Shown here piece after piece: positions 11,283 through 20,382 of a DNA stretch of 64,000 bases (position 1 is its first letter; every line of letters begins with the position of its first letter). This stretch comes from Paracandidimonas soli (GTDB lineage Bacteria > Pseudomonadota > Gammaproteobacteria > Burkholderiales > Burkholderiaceae_B). The notes under the pieces were generated by a model. It did not search any database. It was given only the letters and a program-made list of their open reading frames with translations, and was not told the origin of the DNA. A program made the translations under genes and the position numbers. Where the stretch lies: assembly GCF_004342005.1 (NCBI RefSeq), contig NZ_SMBX01000001.1, forward strand, positions 186,001 through 250,000, in the 5' to 3' direction.

Positions 11283-11981
11283 ATGAAGCATATGCTTTCC
11301 AGGGCATTTGTCGTTAGCGGCCTGTTGCTGGGTTCGTCTATCGTATCGGTCGGTTACGCCGCCGGCGAAGGTCTCCCACGTCCCGACATTGCCAAGGGCG
11401 AAGAGCTCTATGTCAATGGCGATATGAATCGCGGCATCATTGCCTGTGTGACCTGTCACGGGACGGGAGGCAACAGTACGATTCCCGTCAACCCCAGTCT
11501 GGCCGGCCAGGCCCACGAGTATCTGAGCAAGCAATTGGCCGACTTCCAGTCCAGGGACGGCGCCAGCCCCAAGCGCGGCGGCCCCGATGGCGCGCCTTCC
11601 GTCATGGCGCCCATGGTCGTCTCCATGACGCAGGACGACATCCAGAATGTATCGCTGTACCTGTCCAGGCAGGCCGTCGATCCCGAATTGGCCGCCACGG
11701 CAAGCAACGAGGCCACCATGGAGCGCGGCCAACTGATCTGGCGCGCCGGCCTGCCCGATCGCCGTGTCCCGGCCTGTGCCGCCTGTCACGCGCCCAACGG
11801 CGCAGGCATCCCCGGCGACTACCCTCGCCTGGCCGGCCAGCACCCGTCTTATATCGCCGAGCAACTGCGCATGTTCCGCAGCGGCGATCGCGCCAACAAT
11901 GCCGAGATGCACGACATCGCCGATCGCATGTCCGATGCCGATATCGCCGCGGTGGCGGATTACGCAGCAGGCTTGCGCTAA
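11283..11981 (+). CDS. Dihaem cytochrome c4
   Basis: Periplasmic dihaem cytochrome that feeds electrons to terminal oxidases. The 232-residue precursor has a signal peptide ending near VGYA (about residue 26), two CxxCH haem sites (CVTCH and CAACH) about 110 residues apart, and two NPSLAGQ/YPRLAGQ elements that mark the duplicated c4 fold with distal methionine ligands (APMV and AEMHD regions). It lies directly upstream of resB-ccsB, the machinery that attaches its haems. Confidence 0.95.
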   Translation: MKHMLSRAFVVSGLLLGSSIVSVGYAAGEGLPRPDIAKGEELYVNGDMNRGIIACVTCHGTGGNSTIPVNPSLAGQAHEYLSKQLADFQSRDGASPKRGGPDGAPSVMAPMVVSMTQDDIQNVSLYLSRQAVDPELAATASNEATMERGQLIWRAGLPDRRVPACAACHAPNGAGIPGDYPRLAGQHPSYIAEQLRMFRSGDRANNAEMHDIADRMSDADIAAVADYAAGLR

Positions 11982-12038
11982 GCAGGACAACGCCGGTGAG
12001 AATCCGGCGGGAACCAATCCCGCCACGCCGGCTCGAAC

Positions 12039-12074
12039 AGGGGGCGCGCAATTGTCTTGCGGCCCCTTTTTTTC
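12039..12074 (+). terminator. Terminator between cytochrome c4 and resB
   Basis: GGGGC at 12041-12045 pairs with GCCCC at 12062-12066 and is followed by a run of eight T. It ends the cytochrome transcript just before the resB start. Two further compact hairpins lie between the cytochrome stop and this element (about 11992-12008 and 12008-12025). Confidence 0.75.
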
Positions 12075-12081
12075 TATTTGA

Positions 12082-14133
12082 GTGCCCGTGACTTCTCCTC
12101 CTTCTCAACAGCGCCTGGGGGCGGAACTGGTCGAACTCCTGGGTTCGATGCGTTTTGCCGTCAGTCTGCTGGTGTTCATCTGCGTCGCCAGCGTCATCGG
12201 TACGGTGCTGCCGCAGAACCAGGCCGCCGGCAGCTATGTCGACCAGTTCGGGCCGTTCTGGGTGTCGCTGTTCGACGTTTTCGCCATCTGGCACGTGTAC
12301 AACAGCTGGTGGTTCTTGGTCATCATGGCGTTCCTGGTGGTGTCCACGACGCTCTGCCTGCTGCGCAATACCCCGAAAATGGTGCGCGACATGCGCTCGT
12401 TCCGCGAGCACGTCCGCGCATCGAGCCTGCGGGCGTTTCCGCACCGGGTCGAGGCCAGCCTGCCCATGCCTGTGCAGAAAGGCGGCGAACGCATCCGCCA
12501 GTACCTGCAGTCGCAGGGCTATGCGGTCAAGGCCAGGGAAGACGGCGACAGCGTCATGCTGGCGGCCAAGAAGGGCGCAGCCAACAGGCTGGGCTATATC
12601 TTCGCCCACGTCGCCATCGTCGTGATCTGTATCGGCGGGCTGCTGGACAGCGAATTGCCGGTCAGGGTGCAGGTATGGTTCGCGGGCAAGCAGCCCGTCA
12701 CTGAAAACATGCTGATTTCCGAAGTGCCGGCATCGGGCCGGCTGGCCATGGGCAACGTCAGCTTCAGGGGCAATATGGCGCTGCCGGAAGGCTCGCAGAG
12801 CCGCAACGCCATCGTGGCCGTCGACGACGGCGTGCTCGTCCAGCCTATGCCGTTCAGCCTGCGCCTGAAGCGCTTCCTGGTGGAATACTATTCCACCGGC
12901 ATGCCCAGCAGCTTCAAGAGCGAAGTCGAGGTCACGGATCCCGATACGGGCGAGACGTTCGAACAGACGATCGAGGTCAATGAGCCCTTGCGCTTCAAGG
13001 GCCTGACCGTCTACCAGTCCAGTTTCGACGATGGCGGCAGCCGGCTCAAGCTCGTGGGTTATCCGTTGCAGGGTACCGCTTCCAGGTCGTTCGAGCTGTC
13101 GGGCGAAGTGGGCAAGGCGATGGAACTCAGCTTCGGCGAGAGCGGCCGGACCGAATCGCTGCAGGTGGAGTTCTCCGGCCTGCGGCCGATCAATGTGGAA
13201 AACCTGGCCGTGGACGAATTGCCGCAGCCCAAGCAGGTCATCGAGCATGTTGCTGCCGTTACCGGCAGCGCCATCGGGGGCGGCAAGGACAACCTGGTCA
13301 ACGTCGGTCCCAGCGTCGAATACAAGCTGACGGGACGGGACGGGCAGTCCCACGAGTTCGTGAACTACATGGCCCCCATCACGCTGGATGGCAGCCCGGT
13401 GTTTCTTGCGGGCGTGCGCGAGACGGCGGCCCAGCCGTACCGTTACCTGCGCATTCCGGCCGATGCCAATTATTCCGTCAACGAATTCATGGCGTTGCGG
13501 TCCGCGCTGGCTGATCCCGCCATGGTGGCGCAGGCCGCCGAGCGCTTTTCCCAGCGGCATGCCGCCGGCAACCTGCCTCCCGACATGATGCGCCGCGCAG
13601 CCCAGGGCGCGCTGGAAACCTTCGGGAGCGGCGGATTCGAGGCGCTGATCAAGCAGGCTCCCGAGCAGGAGCGCGGCAAGATCCTGGAGTTCGCCGTCCC
13701 CATGATCCAGTTGTCGCTGGGCGAATTGCGCGCCTTGCAGCGCGAAAAGGACGGCCTGGGCCCGCTACCTGCTGACGGACCCGAGGCGCAGGCCGCCGAG
13801 CGCTGGCTGCAGCTGGCCCTGCTGGCGTTCGCCAATCTGCCGGAATATCCCGCCCCGGTTTTCCTGCAGTTGCAGGACTTCGATCATGTGCAGGCCAGCG
13901 TATTCCAGGTGACGCGCAGCCCCGGAACGAGTATCGTGTATCTGGGCTGCCTGTTCCTGATGATCGGCATTTTCGCCATGTTCTATATCCACGACCGCCG
14001 CATCTGGGTCTGGATACAGCCGGAATCCGGGCGCAGCAGCGTCATGGCGGCCATGACTTCGCAGCGCCGCACGCTGGATTTCGAACAGGAATTCGAGCGC
14101 CACAAGGCGGCGTTCGGCGCGCTATCCACTTGA
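12082..14133 (+). CDS. resB: Cytochrome c biogenesis protein ResB
   Basis: Membrane partner of the System II (Ccs) cytochrome c synthetase, thought to move or hold haem and apocytochrome on the periplasmic side. The 683-residue product has three N-terminal hydrophobic segments (first near residues 23-45, SLLVFICVASVIGTVLPQNQ), a large periplasmic domain, and a last membrane segment near residue 625 (YLGCLFLMIGIFAMFYIHDRRIWVW). The GTG at 12082 or the GTG at 12088 could be the start. It is followed by ccsB after 12 bases. Confidence 0.95.
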   Translation: MPVTSPPSQQRLGAELVELLGSMRFAVSLLVFICVASVIGTVLPQNQAAGSYVDQFGPFWVSLFDVFAIWHVYNSWWFLVIMAFLVVSTTLCLLRNTPKMVRDMRSFREHVRASSLRAFPHRVEASLPMPVQKGGERIRQYLQSQGYAVKAREDGDSVMLAAKKGAANRLGYIFAHVAIVVICIGGLLDSELPVRVQVWFAGKQPVTENMLISEVPASGRLAMGNVSFRGNMALPEGSQSRNAIVAVDDGVLVQPMPFSLRLKRFLVEYYSTGMPSSFKSEVEVTDPDTGETFEQTIEVNEPLRFKGLTVYQSSFDDGGSRLKLVGYPLQGTASRSFELSGEVGKAMELSFGESGRTESLQVEFSGLRPINVENLAVDELPQPKQVIEHVAAVTGSAIGGGKDNLVNVGPSVEYKLTGRDGQSHEFVNYMAPITLDGSPVFLAGVRETAAQPYRYLRIPADANYSVNEFMALRSALADPAMVAQAAERFSQRHAAGNLPPDMMRRAAQGALETFGSGGFEALIKQAPEQERGKILEFAVPMIQLSLGELRALQREKDGLGPLPADGPEAQAAERWLQLALLAFANLPEYPAPVFLQLQDFDHVQASVFQVTRSPGTSIVYLGCLFLMIGIFAMFYIHDRRIWVWIQPESGRSSVMAAMTSQRRTLDFEQEFERHKAAFGALST

Positions 14134-14145
14134 TGAGGCTTTGCA

Positions 14146-15507
14146 ATGTCTGAAACCGTACTTTCGGCGAACCTCGCTTCTCCGGTCGCGCTGACCGGCA
14201 ACGCCAGCGGAGACTCGCGCGGCTTGCGCGGCAAGCCAGACTGGACGGACCTGGCCTTTTTCCTGCTGTTGAGCGCGGGAGCCGCCTATGCCTTGATGTT
14301 CCATGGCGAAGCCATGGATATCTACGAAAAAGCCATCCTTGTCGGCGCCGTGCCCGGCCTGGCCTGGATGGGATGGCTGTGGCGCCCCTTGCGCGTGCTC
14401 ATGGTCCTTAGCGGCGTCACGGCCTTGTTCGCCATCTGGCTCTACAGCGGCGGGCAGGGGCTGGCCCAGGGCGATATCACGCGCTCCGAGACCGTGTTCC
14501 TGCTCAAGTACCTGATTTCCTCGCAGTCGGCCATACTCTGGATGTGCGCGCTGTTCGTGCTGGCGACGGCCTGTTACTGGATCGGCTACGTCAGCGCCAC
14601 GGCCGCCTGGCTGGGCAGCGTGCTGACCTGGGCGGGCGTGTACGCCGGCACCACCGGCATGCTGGTGCGCTGGCGCGAAGGCCACCTGCTGGGGCCCGAC
14701 ATCGGCCACATCCCGGTCAGCAATCTGTACGAGGTGTTCGTGCTGTTCGCGCTGATCACGGCATTGTTCTACCTGTACTACGAGCGCCGCTACGCCACGC
14801 GCGCCCTGGGCGGCTTCGTGCTGCTGGTCATCAGCTCGGCCGTCGTGTTCCTGCTGTGGTATTCCTTCACGCGCGACGCCTTCCAGATCCAGCCGCTGGT
14901 TCCCGCGCTGAAAAGCTGGTGGATGAAGCTGCATGTGCCGGCCAACTTCATCGGCTACGGCACATTCTCCCTGGCGGCCATGGTGGGCTTCGCCTATCTG
15001 GTCAAGGAAAACGGCGAAACGCGCTCCTGGCGCAAGCTGGCTCCCGTCTTCGTGCTGGGCGCCGTGCTGTGCGCCGAGCCCATGGTGTTCAGCTCCAAAG
15101 AGCTGTCCCCGACCTGGATGCTGTATTTCGGCATCGGGGCGCTGATCGTGGGCGCCATCCTGGCGCTGCGCGGCCCGATTTCGCGCCAGCTGCCTTCGCT
15201 GCAGGTGCTGGACGACATCATGTATCGCGCCATTGCGGTCGGATTCGCCTTCTTTACCGTCGCCACGGTGCTGGGGGCGCTATGGGCCGCGGATGCCTGG
15301 GGCGCCTACTGGCAATGGGACCCCAAGGAGACCTGGGCCCTGATCGTCTGGCTGAACTACGCCGCCTGGCTGCACATGCGCCTGCTCAAGGGCTTGCGCG
15401 GCAGTCTCGCCGCCTATTGGGCGCTGGGCGGACTTCTGGTCACCAGCTTCGCCTTCCTGGGCGTGAACATGTTCCTGTCGGGCCTGCACTCGTACGGGGA
15501 ACTATAG
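14146..15507 (+). CDS. ccsB: Cytochrome c biogenesis protein CcsB (ResC/CcsA family)
   Basis: Haem-handling subunit of System II cytochrome c synthetase. The 453-residue protein has many membrane segments and the tryptophan-rich WWD signature WGAYWQWDPKETW at residues 385-397, which binds haem in this family. Conserved histidines are available in HIPVSNLYE (188) and KLHVPANF (263). It follows resB closely, so the two subunits are probably made together; naming of ccsA/ccsB varies between genera. Confidence 0.95.
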   Translation: MSETVLSANLASPVALTGNASGDSRGLRGKPDWTDLAFFLLLSAGAAYALMFHGEAMDIYEKAILVGAVPGLAWMGWLWRPLRVLMVLSGVTALFAIWLYSGGQGLAQGDITRSETVFLLKYLISSQSAILWMCALFVLATACYWIGYVSATAAWLGSVLTWAGVYAGTTGMLVRWREGHLLGPDIGHIPVSNLYEVFVLFALITALFYLYYERRYATRALGGFVLLVISSAVVFLLWYSFTRDAFQIQPLVPALKSWWMKLHVPANFIGYGTFSLAAMVGFAYLVKENGETRSWRKLAPVFVLGAVLCAEPMVFSSKELSPTWMLYFGIGALIVGAILALRGPISRQLPSLQVLDDIMYRAIAVGFAFFTVATVLGALWAADAWGAYWQWDPKETWALIVWLNYAAWLHMRLLKGLRGSLAAYWALGGLLVTSFAFLGVNMFLSGLHSYGEL

Positions 15508-15574
15508 GCCTGGGGCCCGTTAACACTAAAAGAAGCCTCGCACTGGCTGGCCGGTTATCGGGCGGCAGGCTGCC

Positions 15575-18499
15575 CTAGGGGCGCCGCTTGATGCGCTCCT
15601 GCATCAAGGTCAGGGTGTCGGGGTTCGCGATCAGGTCCGCCATGGTGCTCGCCTTCAGCAGGTTGCTGGGCGGCTGCGGGCGGACGACGCCATAGCCCTG
15701 CACGTAGTCGACTTCCATATCCCACAGCATCGACAGCGTTGCGTTGTCCTCGACCCATTCGACGATGCTCTTCATGCCCAGGTTGCGCGCCAGTTCGATG
15801 ATGGTGCGCACCACGGCGACGTTGGCGGGGTTGTTGGTCATGCCGCGAATGAGGGCTCCATCGATCTTGATGGCGTCGGCGGGCAGGCTGGCCAGGTAGG
15901 AGAAGGACGAATAGCCTGCGCCGAAGTCGTCCAGCGCGATGCGCACGCCCTTCTGCTGCAGCCTGTGCATGAACACGCGCGTTTTTTCAAGGTCGTGCAG
16001 GGCCACGCCCTCGGTGATTTCGACGCACACTAGATGGGTCAGGTGCTCGTACTGCGCCAGGATGTCGAAGAAGGCCTCGATGAAGCGCTGGTCATTCAGC
16101 GACACGCCGCTCATGTTGATGCAGACGAAGCTGGTCTGCGACAGCTGGCCGCGGTGCTTGTCCAGCCATTCCAGCGTGGCGGAAAACACCCACTTGTCGA
16201 TAATGGAGATCGTGCCGCTTTCTTCGGCGGAGGCGATGATCTTCCCGGTGGGAATCAGCTTGCCGGCGGAATCGCGCACGCGCAGCAAGGCCTCGAAGTC
16301 CATGGCGCCGAAGGGGTTGCGCAGGGATACGATGGGCTGCATTTCCAGATACAGGCCCTTGGGAGACAGGCCACCCTCCAGTTCGCTGAACAGGCGCAGT
16401 TCCTCGGAGTGCTCCAGCAGCTCGTTGGCATTGTGATCGTAGCTGATGATGTCCTGGTGGATCTTCTGGGCGTCGCGGCAGGCGCGGCTGGCGGCGGAGA
16501 TGGCGTCCTTGGCCTGCATGCTTTCCGTGACTTCGATCACGCCCACCGTACCCTTGACCTGTATGGAGCGCGGGCCGATCTGGAACGGCGCCGCATGCAG
16601 CGCATCGATGATGCGTTGCGCGCCTACCCTGGCATCGCCGATGGTGGTGTTGGGGAACAGGACGATGAACTCGTTGTCGCTGAGCCGGCCCATCTGGTCC
16701 TGCTCGGAAATGGCCTGCATGACGCGCTGGCATACCTGCTTCAGCACTTCGTCGCCCGTGGTGTGCCCGAACAGGCTGTTGACGCGCTTGAAGTGATCCA
16801 GGTCCAGATAGGCCAGCGCGCATGGCTGGCCTTTGGTCAAGGCCTGAAGCGAGGCGTCCAGGGCCTTTTCTATGCCGCGCCGGTTCAGCGCGTCCGTCAG
16901 CGGATCGTTGTCGGCCAGCTGGCGCAGGTGCTGGATTGTGGCGGTATGCGACGAAATGTCCTGGATCGAGCCCTCGATCTTCTCATCCACGATGGCGGCC
17001 TTGACGAGCAGGGTCTTGTGGTTGTCCGAGAGTTCGTCGGGCCAGCGGATTTCCACGCCGTCTCCCCGCCGGGTCTTCTGGTCGAGTTCTTCCCAGTCGA
17101 CGTCGGGCAGCAGATCCGTCCACAGAGGGGAGGAGGCCTGGTCCGCCAGGGACAGGCCCAGGATGCGTTCGAACACGGGGTTGGCCCGCGTAATGTGGCG
17201 GCTGGCGTCCAGCGTGAACATGCCGATGGGCGTGACAGCGAAGTTGCCGATCAGTTCGGACTGGGCGTGCTCCTTGTCCCGGCTTTCGCGGCGCAGGCGC
17301 TCGGCGATGGCGACGGCCACCATCAGGTTGGACAGCAGCAGCGTGATGACGGCATTGAGGGTGTCGATGAAGCGCGAGCCGCCGAATGCGAACAGCATGA
17401 CGCCGGAAAGCATGACGCACAATGCCATGCTCAGGGATACGACGTGCAGCGTCTCGACGCGGGAGTGGGTCATGTAGATGCTATGGCCCAGCAGCAGGGC
17501 GATCGTGACGATGCCCAGCGACGTAGCCGCCCACATGACGGGCAGGAATGCCTGCTCGGACAATACCAGGGCCGCCAGCAGCAGCAGCAGGCCGGTGCCC
17601 TGCACCAGCAACAGCGCGCGCGACTGCAGCAGCGGCAGCAGGCTGCGGTGGAATATGCGCGTGAACAGGGTGTAGGTCAGCAGGAAATGGATGGCGACCG
17701 TGATCTGGCGCAGTCTGGGCAGCCATTCCTGCGGAATGCTGTTGCCCAGCCACTGGTCGTCCCAGCCCATGGCCATGGCGCCCAGCCGCAGGTTGCCGAT
17801 CATCCAGGCGGCGAACAGGACATAGACCCATTCGCGGTTGATGAAGGCGATGATGAGAATGAAGGCCGCGACCGTCAGCAACCCGCCTTCCAGCAGCCCC
17901 GTGATGCGGTGGAACTGGTTGATGGAGCGGATCATGTCTTCCATGGGCCAGAGGCTTGCCGTCAGCTGCATGTTCCGTTGCGCAGTGACCTCGCACAGCA
18001 CGCGCGTGGTGAGAGTGCTGCTGTCTAGCTGGAAGATGAAGCCGGCCTTTGCGTGCCGCACCATGCCGTCGACGACATTGCGGTTCGCGCTGCCGATGAG
18101 GGTCAGGTGGTCGGCATCCCAGCACTGGAGCGACCGCACCTGCCGGGATGGGACTTCGACGGCGATGCGGCTGTCGTGCTCGCGCGGCGGCACGTTGACG
18201 ATCATCCAGTACGGCAACGCCTTTTCCAGGGGGAAGGAAAGCACATTGGCGCCCGAGGCGCCCAGGAGGTCGAGGGCCTGTCCCGGCGTTTGTGTTTTCA
18301 GGGGATCAGTGGCCAGCCGGAAGGCAAGGGGCGAGCCTTGCTTGGTATCGTAAATGCTGTTGAAGGAAAGCAGCGCTACCAGGGAAAACAGGACGATGAC
18401 CAGGGGAACGGCATAGATGGCAAATACATAAATCAGCCGATCCAGCGCGGAAGCATCGTTTTTTCTGCCATTGGATCGCAGCACATCCAGCAGTCCCAT
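15575..18499 (-). CDS. Membrane GGDEF/EAL protein, probable c-di-GMP phosphodiesterase
   Basis: A 974-residue inner-membrane signalling protein. The N-terminus has one membrane segment (about 22-44), a periplasmic domain of about 150 residues, then a block of seven or so membrane segments (205-400) like a 7TM sensor. A PAS-like region (415-515), a GGDEF domain (525-690) and an EAL domain (705-960) follow. The GGDEF active site is SDNEF at 607-611, so cyclase activity is unlikely. The EAL domain keeps EALLR (736-740), EITE, DDFG (857-860), K878 and E914, so hydrolysis of c-di-GMP is expected. The gene stands alone; the substrate of the sensor is unknown. Confidence 0.93.
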   Translation of the reverse strand: MGLLDVLRSNGRKNDASALDRLIYVFAIYAVPLVIVLFSLVALLSFNSIYDTKQGSPLAFRLATDPLKTQTPGQALDLLGASGANVLSFPLEKALPYWMIVNVPPREHDSRIAVEVPSRQVRSLQCWDADHLTLIGSANRNVVDGMVRHAKAGFIFQLDSSTLTTRVLCEVTAQRNMQLTASLWPMEDMIRSINQFHRITGLLEGGLLTVAAFILIIAFINREWVYVLFAAWMIGNLRLGAMAMGWDDQWLGNSIPQEWLPRLRQITVAIHFLLTYTLFTRIFHRSLLPLLQSRALLLVQGTGLLLLLAALVLSEQAFLPVMWAATSLGIVTIALLLGHSIYMTHSRVETLHVVSLSMALCVMLSGVMLFAFGGSRFIDTLNAVITLLLSNLMVAVAIAERLRRESRDKEHAQSELIGNFAVTPIGMFTLDASRHITRANPVFERILGLSLADQASSPLWTDLLPDVDWEELDQKTRRGDGVEIRWPDELSDNHKTLLVKAAIVDEKIEGSIQDISSHTATIQHLRQLADNDPLTDALNRRGIEKALDASLQALTKGQPCALAYLDLDHFKRVNSLFGHTTGDEVLKQVCQRVMQAISEQDQMGRLSDNEFIVLFPNTTIGDARVGAQRIIDALHAAPFQIGPRSIQVKGTVGVIEVTESMQAKDAISAASRACRDAQKIHQDIISYDHNANELLEHSEELRLFSELEGGLSPKGLYLEMQPIVSLRNPFGAMDFEALLRVRDSAGKLIPTGKIIASAEESGTISIIDKWVFSATLEWLDKHRGQLSQTSFVCINMSGVSLNDQRFIEAFFDILAQYEHLTHLVCVEITEGVALHDLEKTRVFMHRLQQKGVRIALDDFGAGYSSFSYLASLPADAIKIDGALIRGMTNNPANVAVVRTIIELARNLGMKSIVEWVEDNATLSMLWDMEVDYVQGYGVVRPQPPSNLLKASTMADLIANPDTLTLMQERIKRRP

Positions 18500-18841
18500 G
18501 ATTTACCGTATGTAATGATTTTTGTGTGTCATGTATGCCGGAATATCGATGCGGCTGCATGGTCTGCCATGACGGCCGCTATATACAGTGGCATTGCGTT
18601 CGGTAAGCAGCCGCCAGTGTAACGCCGCTTGTGTGCAGTGCAAAGAAGTAAGGTGCACAATTGATCCGAGGGATGCACTTTTGGTGCGTTTGTGTGGATT
18701 CGCGATGTGTGCGCGCAGGCCATGCCAGCGTACGATGAGATAACGGCCGCTTGCGGATTTTCTTTAATGGGATCTGCGTCTGCGCGTTTTGTACGCTGCA
18801 GCTTGCGCCCGCCCGCGGGCGGGCGCAAGCCTGGCCTGTGC
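18500..18841. other. 342-bp intergenic region between the EAL gene and lysA
   Basis: Holds the upstream region of the GGDEF/EAL gene (right side of that gene) and the downstream region of lysA. No open frame with credible coding signals was seen. Features noted are two copies of a GTGCAC/ATGCAC-type word near 18650-18680 and the perfect GC-rich palindrome at 18801-18830. Confidence 0.6.
18801..18830 (-). terminator. 30-bp perfect GC palindrome after lysA
   Basis: The stretch 18801-18830 is identical to its own reverse complement and would form a 13-bp stem with a 4-base loop. It lies 12 bases past the lysA stop on the - strand, where a transcript end is expected. No T tract follows on that strand, so it is not a classical intrinsic terminator; it may protect or pause the transcript. 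Confidence 0.5.
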
Positions 18842-20122
18842 TCAGGTCCTGCCCTGCAGGGCCTCCAGCTCCGGCGCGAACAGCGATTGCAGCGATTCGC
18901 GGGGGCGGACGACGCGGTAGCTGTCGCCGTCGACCATGATCTCCGCAGGGCGCGGGCGCGTGTTGTACTGGCTGGCCATGGTGAAAGCATAGGCGCCGGC
19001 CGACATGATGGCGAGCAGGTCGCCCTGCCGCAGGGCCAGCGTCCGGTTGCGCGCCAGCCAGTCGCCGCTCTCGCAGATGGGGCCGACAATGTCATAGGAC
19101 TGCGGCGGCGTATCGGGATCCGCAGGCTGCACGGCCTCTACATCGTGCCAGGCATCGTACAGGGTGGGGCGGATCAGGTCGTTCATGGCCGCGTCCACAA
19201 TGGCGAAGTTCTTGGCCTCGGCATGCTTGAGGTACACGACGCTGGTCAGCAAAACGCCGGCATTGCCGACCAGGGAGCGCCCGGGCTCCAGCACGAGCTG
19301 CAGGTGGCCGAGCTTGTTGCGCTCCAGCGTCTCGAAAACGCGGGACACCAGGTCCACGGGCAGCAGCGGCGTTTCGTCGGTGTAGCGGATGCCGATGCCG
19401 CCGCCCAGATCCAGGTGGTGCAGGCGGATGCCGCTGTCCTGCAGTGCATGGATCAGGTGGCAGAGCTTGTCCAGCGCATCGAGGTAGGGATCCACTTCGG
19501 TGATCTGGGAGCCGATGTGACAATCGACGCCGACGACCTTCAGGCTGTCCAGCGCGGCTGCGCGCGCATAGACGCTCAGCGCGGTATTGATGTCGATGCC
19601 GAACTTGTTTTCCTTGAGGCCAGTGGAAATATAGGGATGGGTGTGGGCATCGACGTCGGGATTGACGCGCAGCGAAACCGGGGCCACCTTGCCCATGTCG
19701 GCGGCCACGCGGGCCAGTTCTTCCAGCTCGGCCTCGGACTCGACGTTGAAGCACTTGACGCCTGCCTCCAGGGCGGCGCGCAGCTCCCATTCCTGCTTGC
19801 CGACGCCGGAGAACACGACCTTGCCGGCATCGCCGCCAATGGCAAGCACGCGGGCCAGCTCGCCGCCGGACACGATGTCGAAGCCTGCTCCGAGCTCCAT
19901 GAACTCGCGCAGGACCGACAGATTGGAGTTGGCCTTCATTCCGAAGCAGACCAGTGCGTTGCGGCCCTCGGTAGCCGTCCGGTAGTTTTCCCAGGCATCC
20001 CGCAGCGCCTGGCGCGAGTAGACATACAGAGGTGTGCCGAATTCCTGGGCGAGCTGGGTCAGCGGGACCTGTTCGGCATGCAATGTATCGTTGCGATGGG
20101 AAAAGTGGGGGGCTACGGTCAT
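18842..20122 (-). CDS. lysA: Diaminopimelate decarboxylase
   Basis: PLP enzyme that converts meso-diaminopimelate to L-lysine, the last step of lysine synthesis. The 426-residue protein is an alanine-racemase-fold type III decarboxylase: the PLP lysine is in FGMKANSN (Lys63), the HIGSQI segment binds substrate, GGGIGIRY is the phosphate loop, and CESGDWLARNR holds the active-site cysteine. It follows the small lipoprotein gene lptM on the same strand by 36 bases, the usual arrangement of these two genes. Confidence 0.97.
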   Translation of the reverse strand: MTVAPHFSHRNDTLHAEQVPLTQLAQEFGTPLYVYSRQALRDAWENYRTATEGRNALVCFGMKANSNLSVLREFMELGAGFDIVSGGELARVLAIGGDAGKVVFSGVGKQEWELRAALEAGVKCFNVESEAELEELARVAADMGKVAPVSLRVNPDVDAHTHPYISTGLKENKFGIDINTALSVYARAAALDSLKVVGVDCHIGSQITEVDPYLDALDKLCHLIHALQDSGIRLHHLDLGGGIGIRYTDETPLLPVDLVSRVFETLERNKLGHLQLVLEPGRSLVGNAGVLLTSVVYLKHAEAKNFAIVDAAMNDLIRPTLYDAWHDVEAVQPADPDTPPQSYDIVGPICESGDWLARNRTLALRQGDLLAIMSAGAYAFTMASQYNTRPRPAEIMVDGDSYRVVRPRESLQSLFAPELEALQGRT

Positions 20123-20158
20123 GATGGCCTGTATGAGAAGGTCTTTAAAGTGGCGTGG

Positions 20159-20359
20159 TCATTGCGGTGCGGGCTCGGCTGCCGGCTGCTGCGCGGCTTG
20201 CTGCGGCGGTTCGGTCAGCGCGGGGTCCGCCGCGGCCGGAGGCGGCGGTAAGTATAGCGGGCCCTTGTAGCCGCAGCCGGCCAGCAATGCCAGCAGTATT
20301 GCCGCAGTGGCTGCGCGGTGTGCCCGCGCGGGCGAAGAGGAACGGAAGGAAGCTGGCAT
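20159..20359 (-). CDS. lptM: LptM-type small lipoprotein (YifL family)
   Basis: A 66-residue lipoprotein. The hydrophobic stretch AAILLALLAGCGYKGPLYLP contains a lipobox with the lipidated Cys29 followed by the family hallmark GYKGPLY. LptM assists oxidative maturation of the LPS transporter LptD in Escherichia coli. The rest is a proline- and alanine-rich tail. The ATG at 20359 gives a normal signal peptide; a much longer open frame upstream overlaps mrcA and is not used. It is located between mrcA and lysA. Confidence 0.9.
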   Translation of the reverse strand: MPASFRSSSPARAHRAATAAILLALLAGCGYKGPLYLPPPPAAADPALTEPPQQAAQQPAAEPAPQ

Positions 20360-20382
20360 TTGCGAAGCGTCGAAGAAGGTTG

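Noticed and set aside
11602-13560. A 652-codon open frame opposite resB and cytochrome c4
   Set aside because: Antisense shadow crossing two convincing genes and a terminator.
16034-18028. A 664-codon open frame opposite the GGDEF/EAL gene
   Set aside because: Same kind of antisense shadow; glutamine- and glycine-rich, no domain, and the real gene on the other strand has clear EAL and GGDEF domains.
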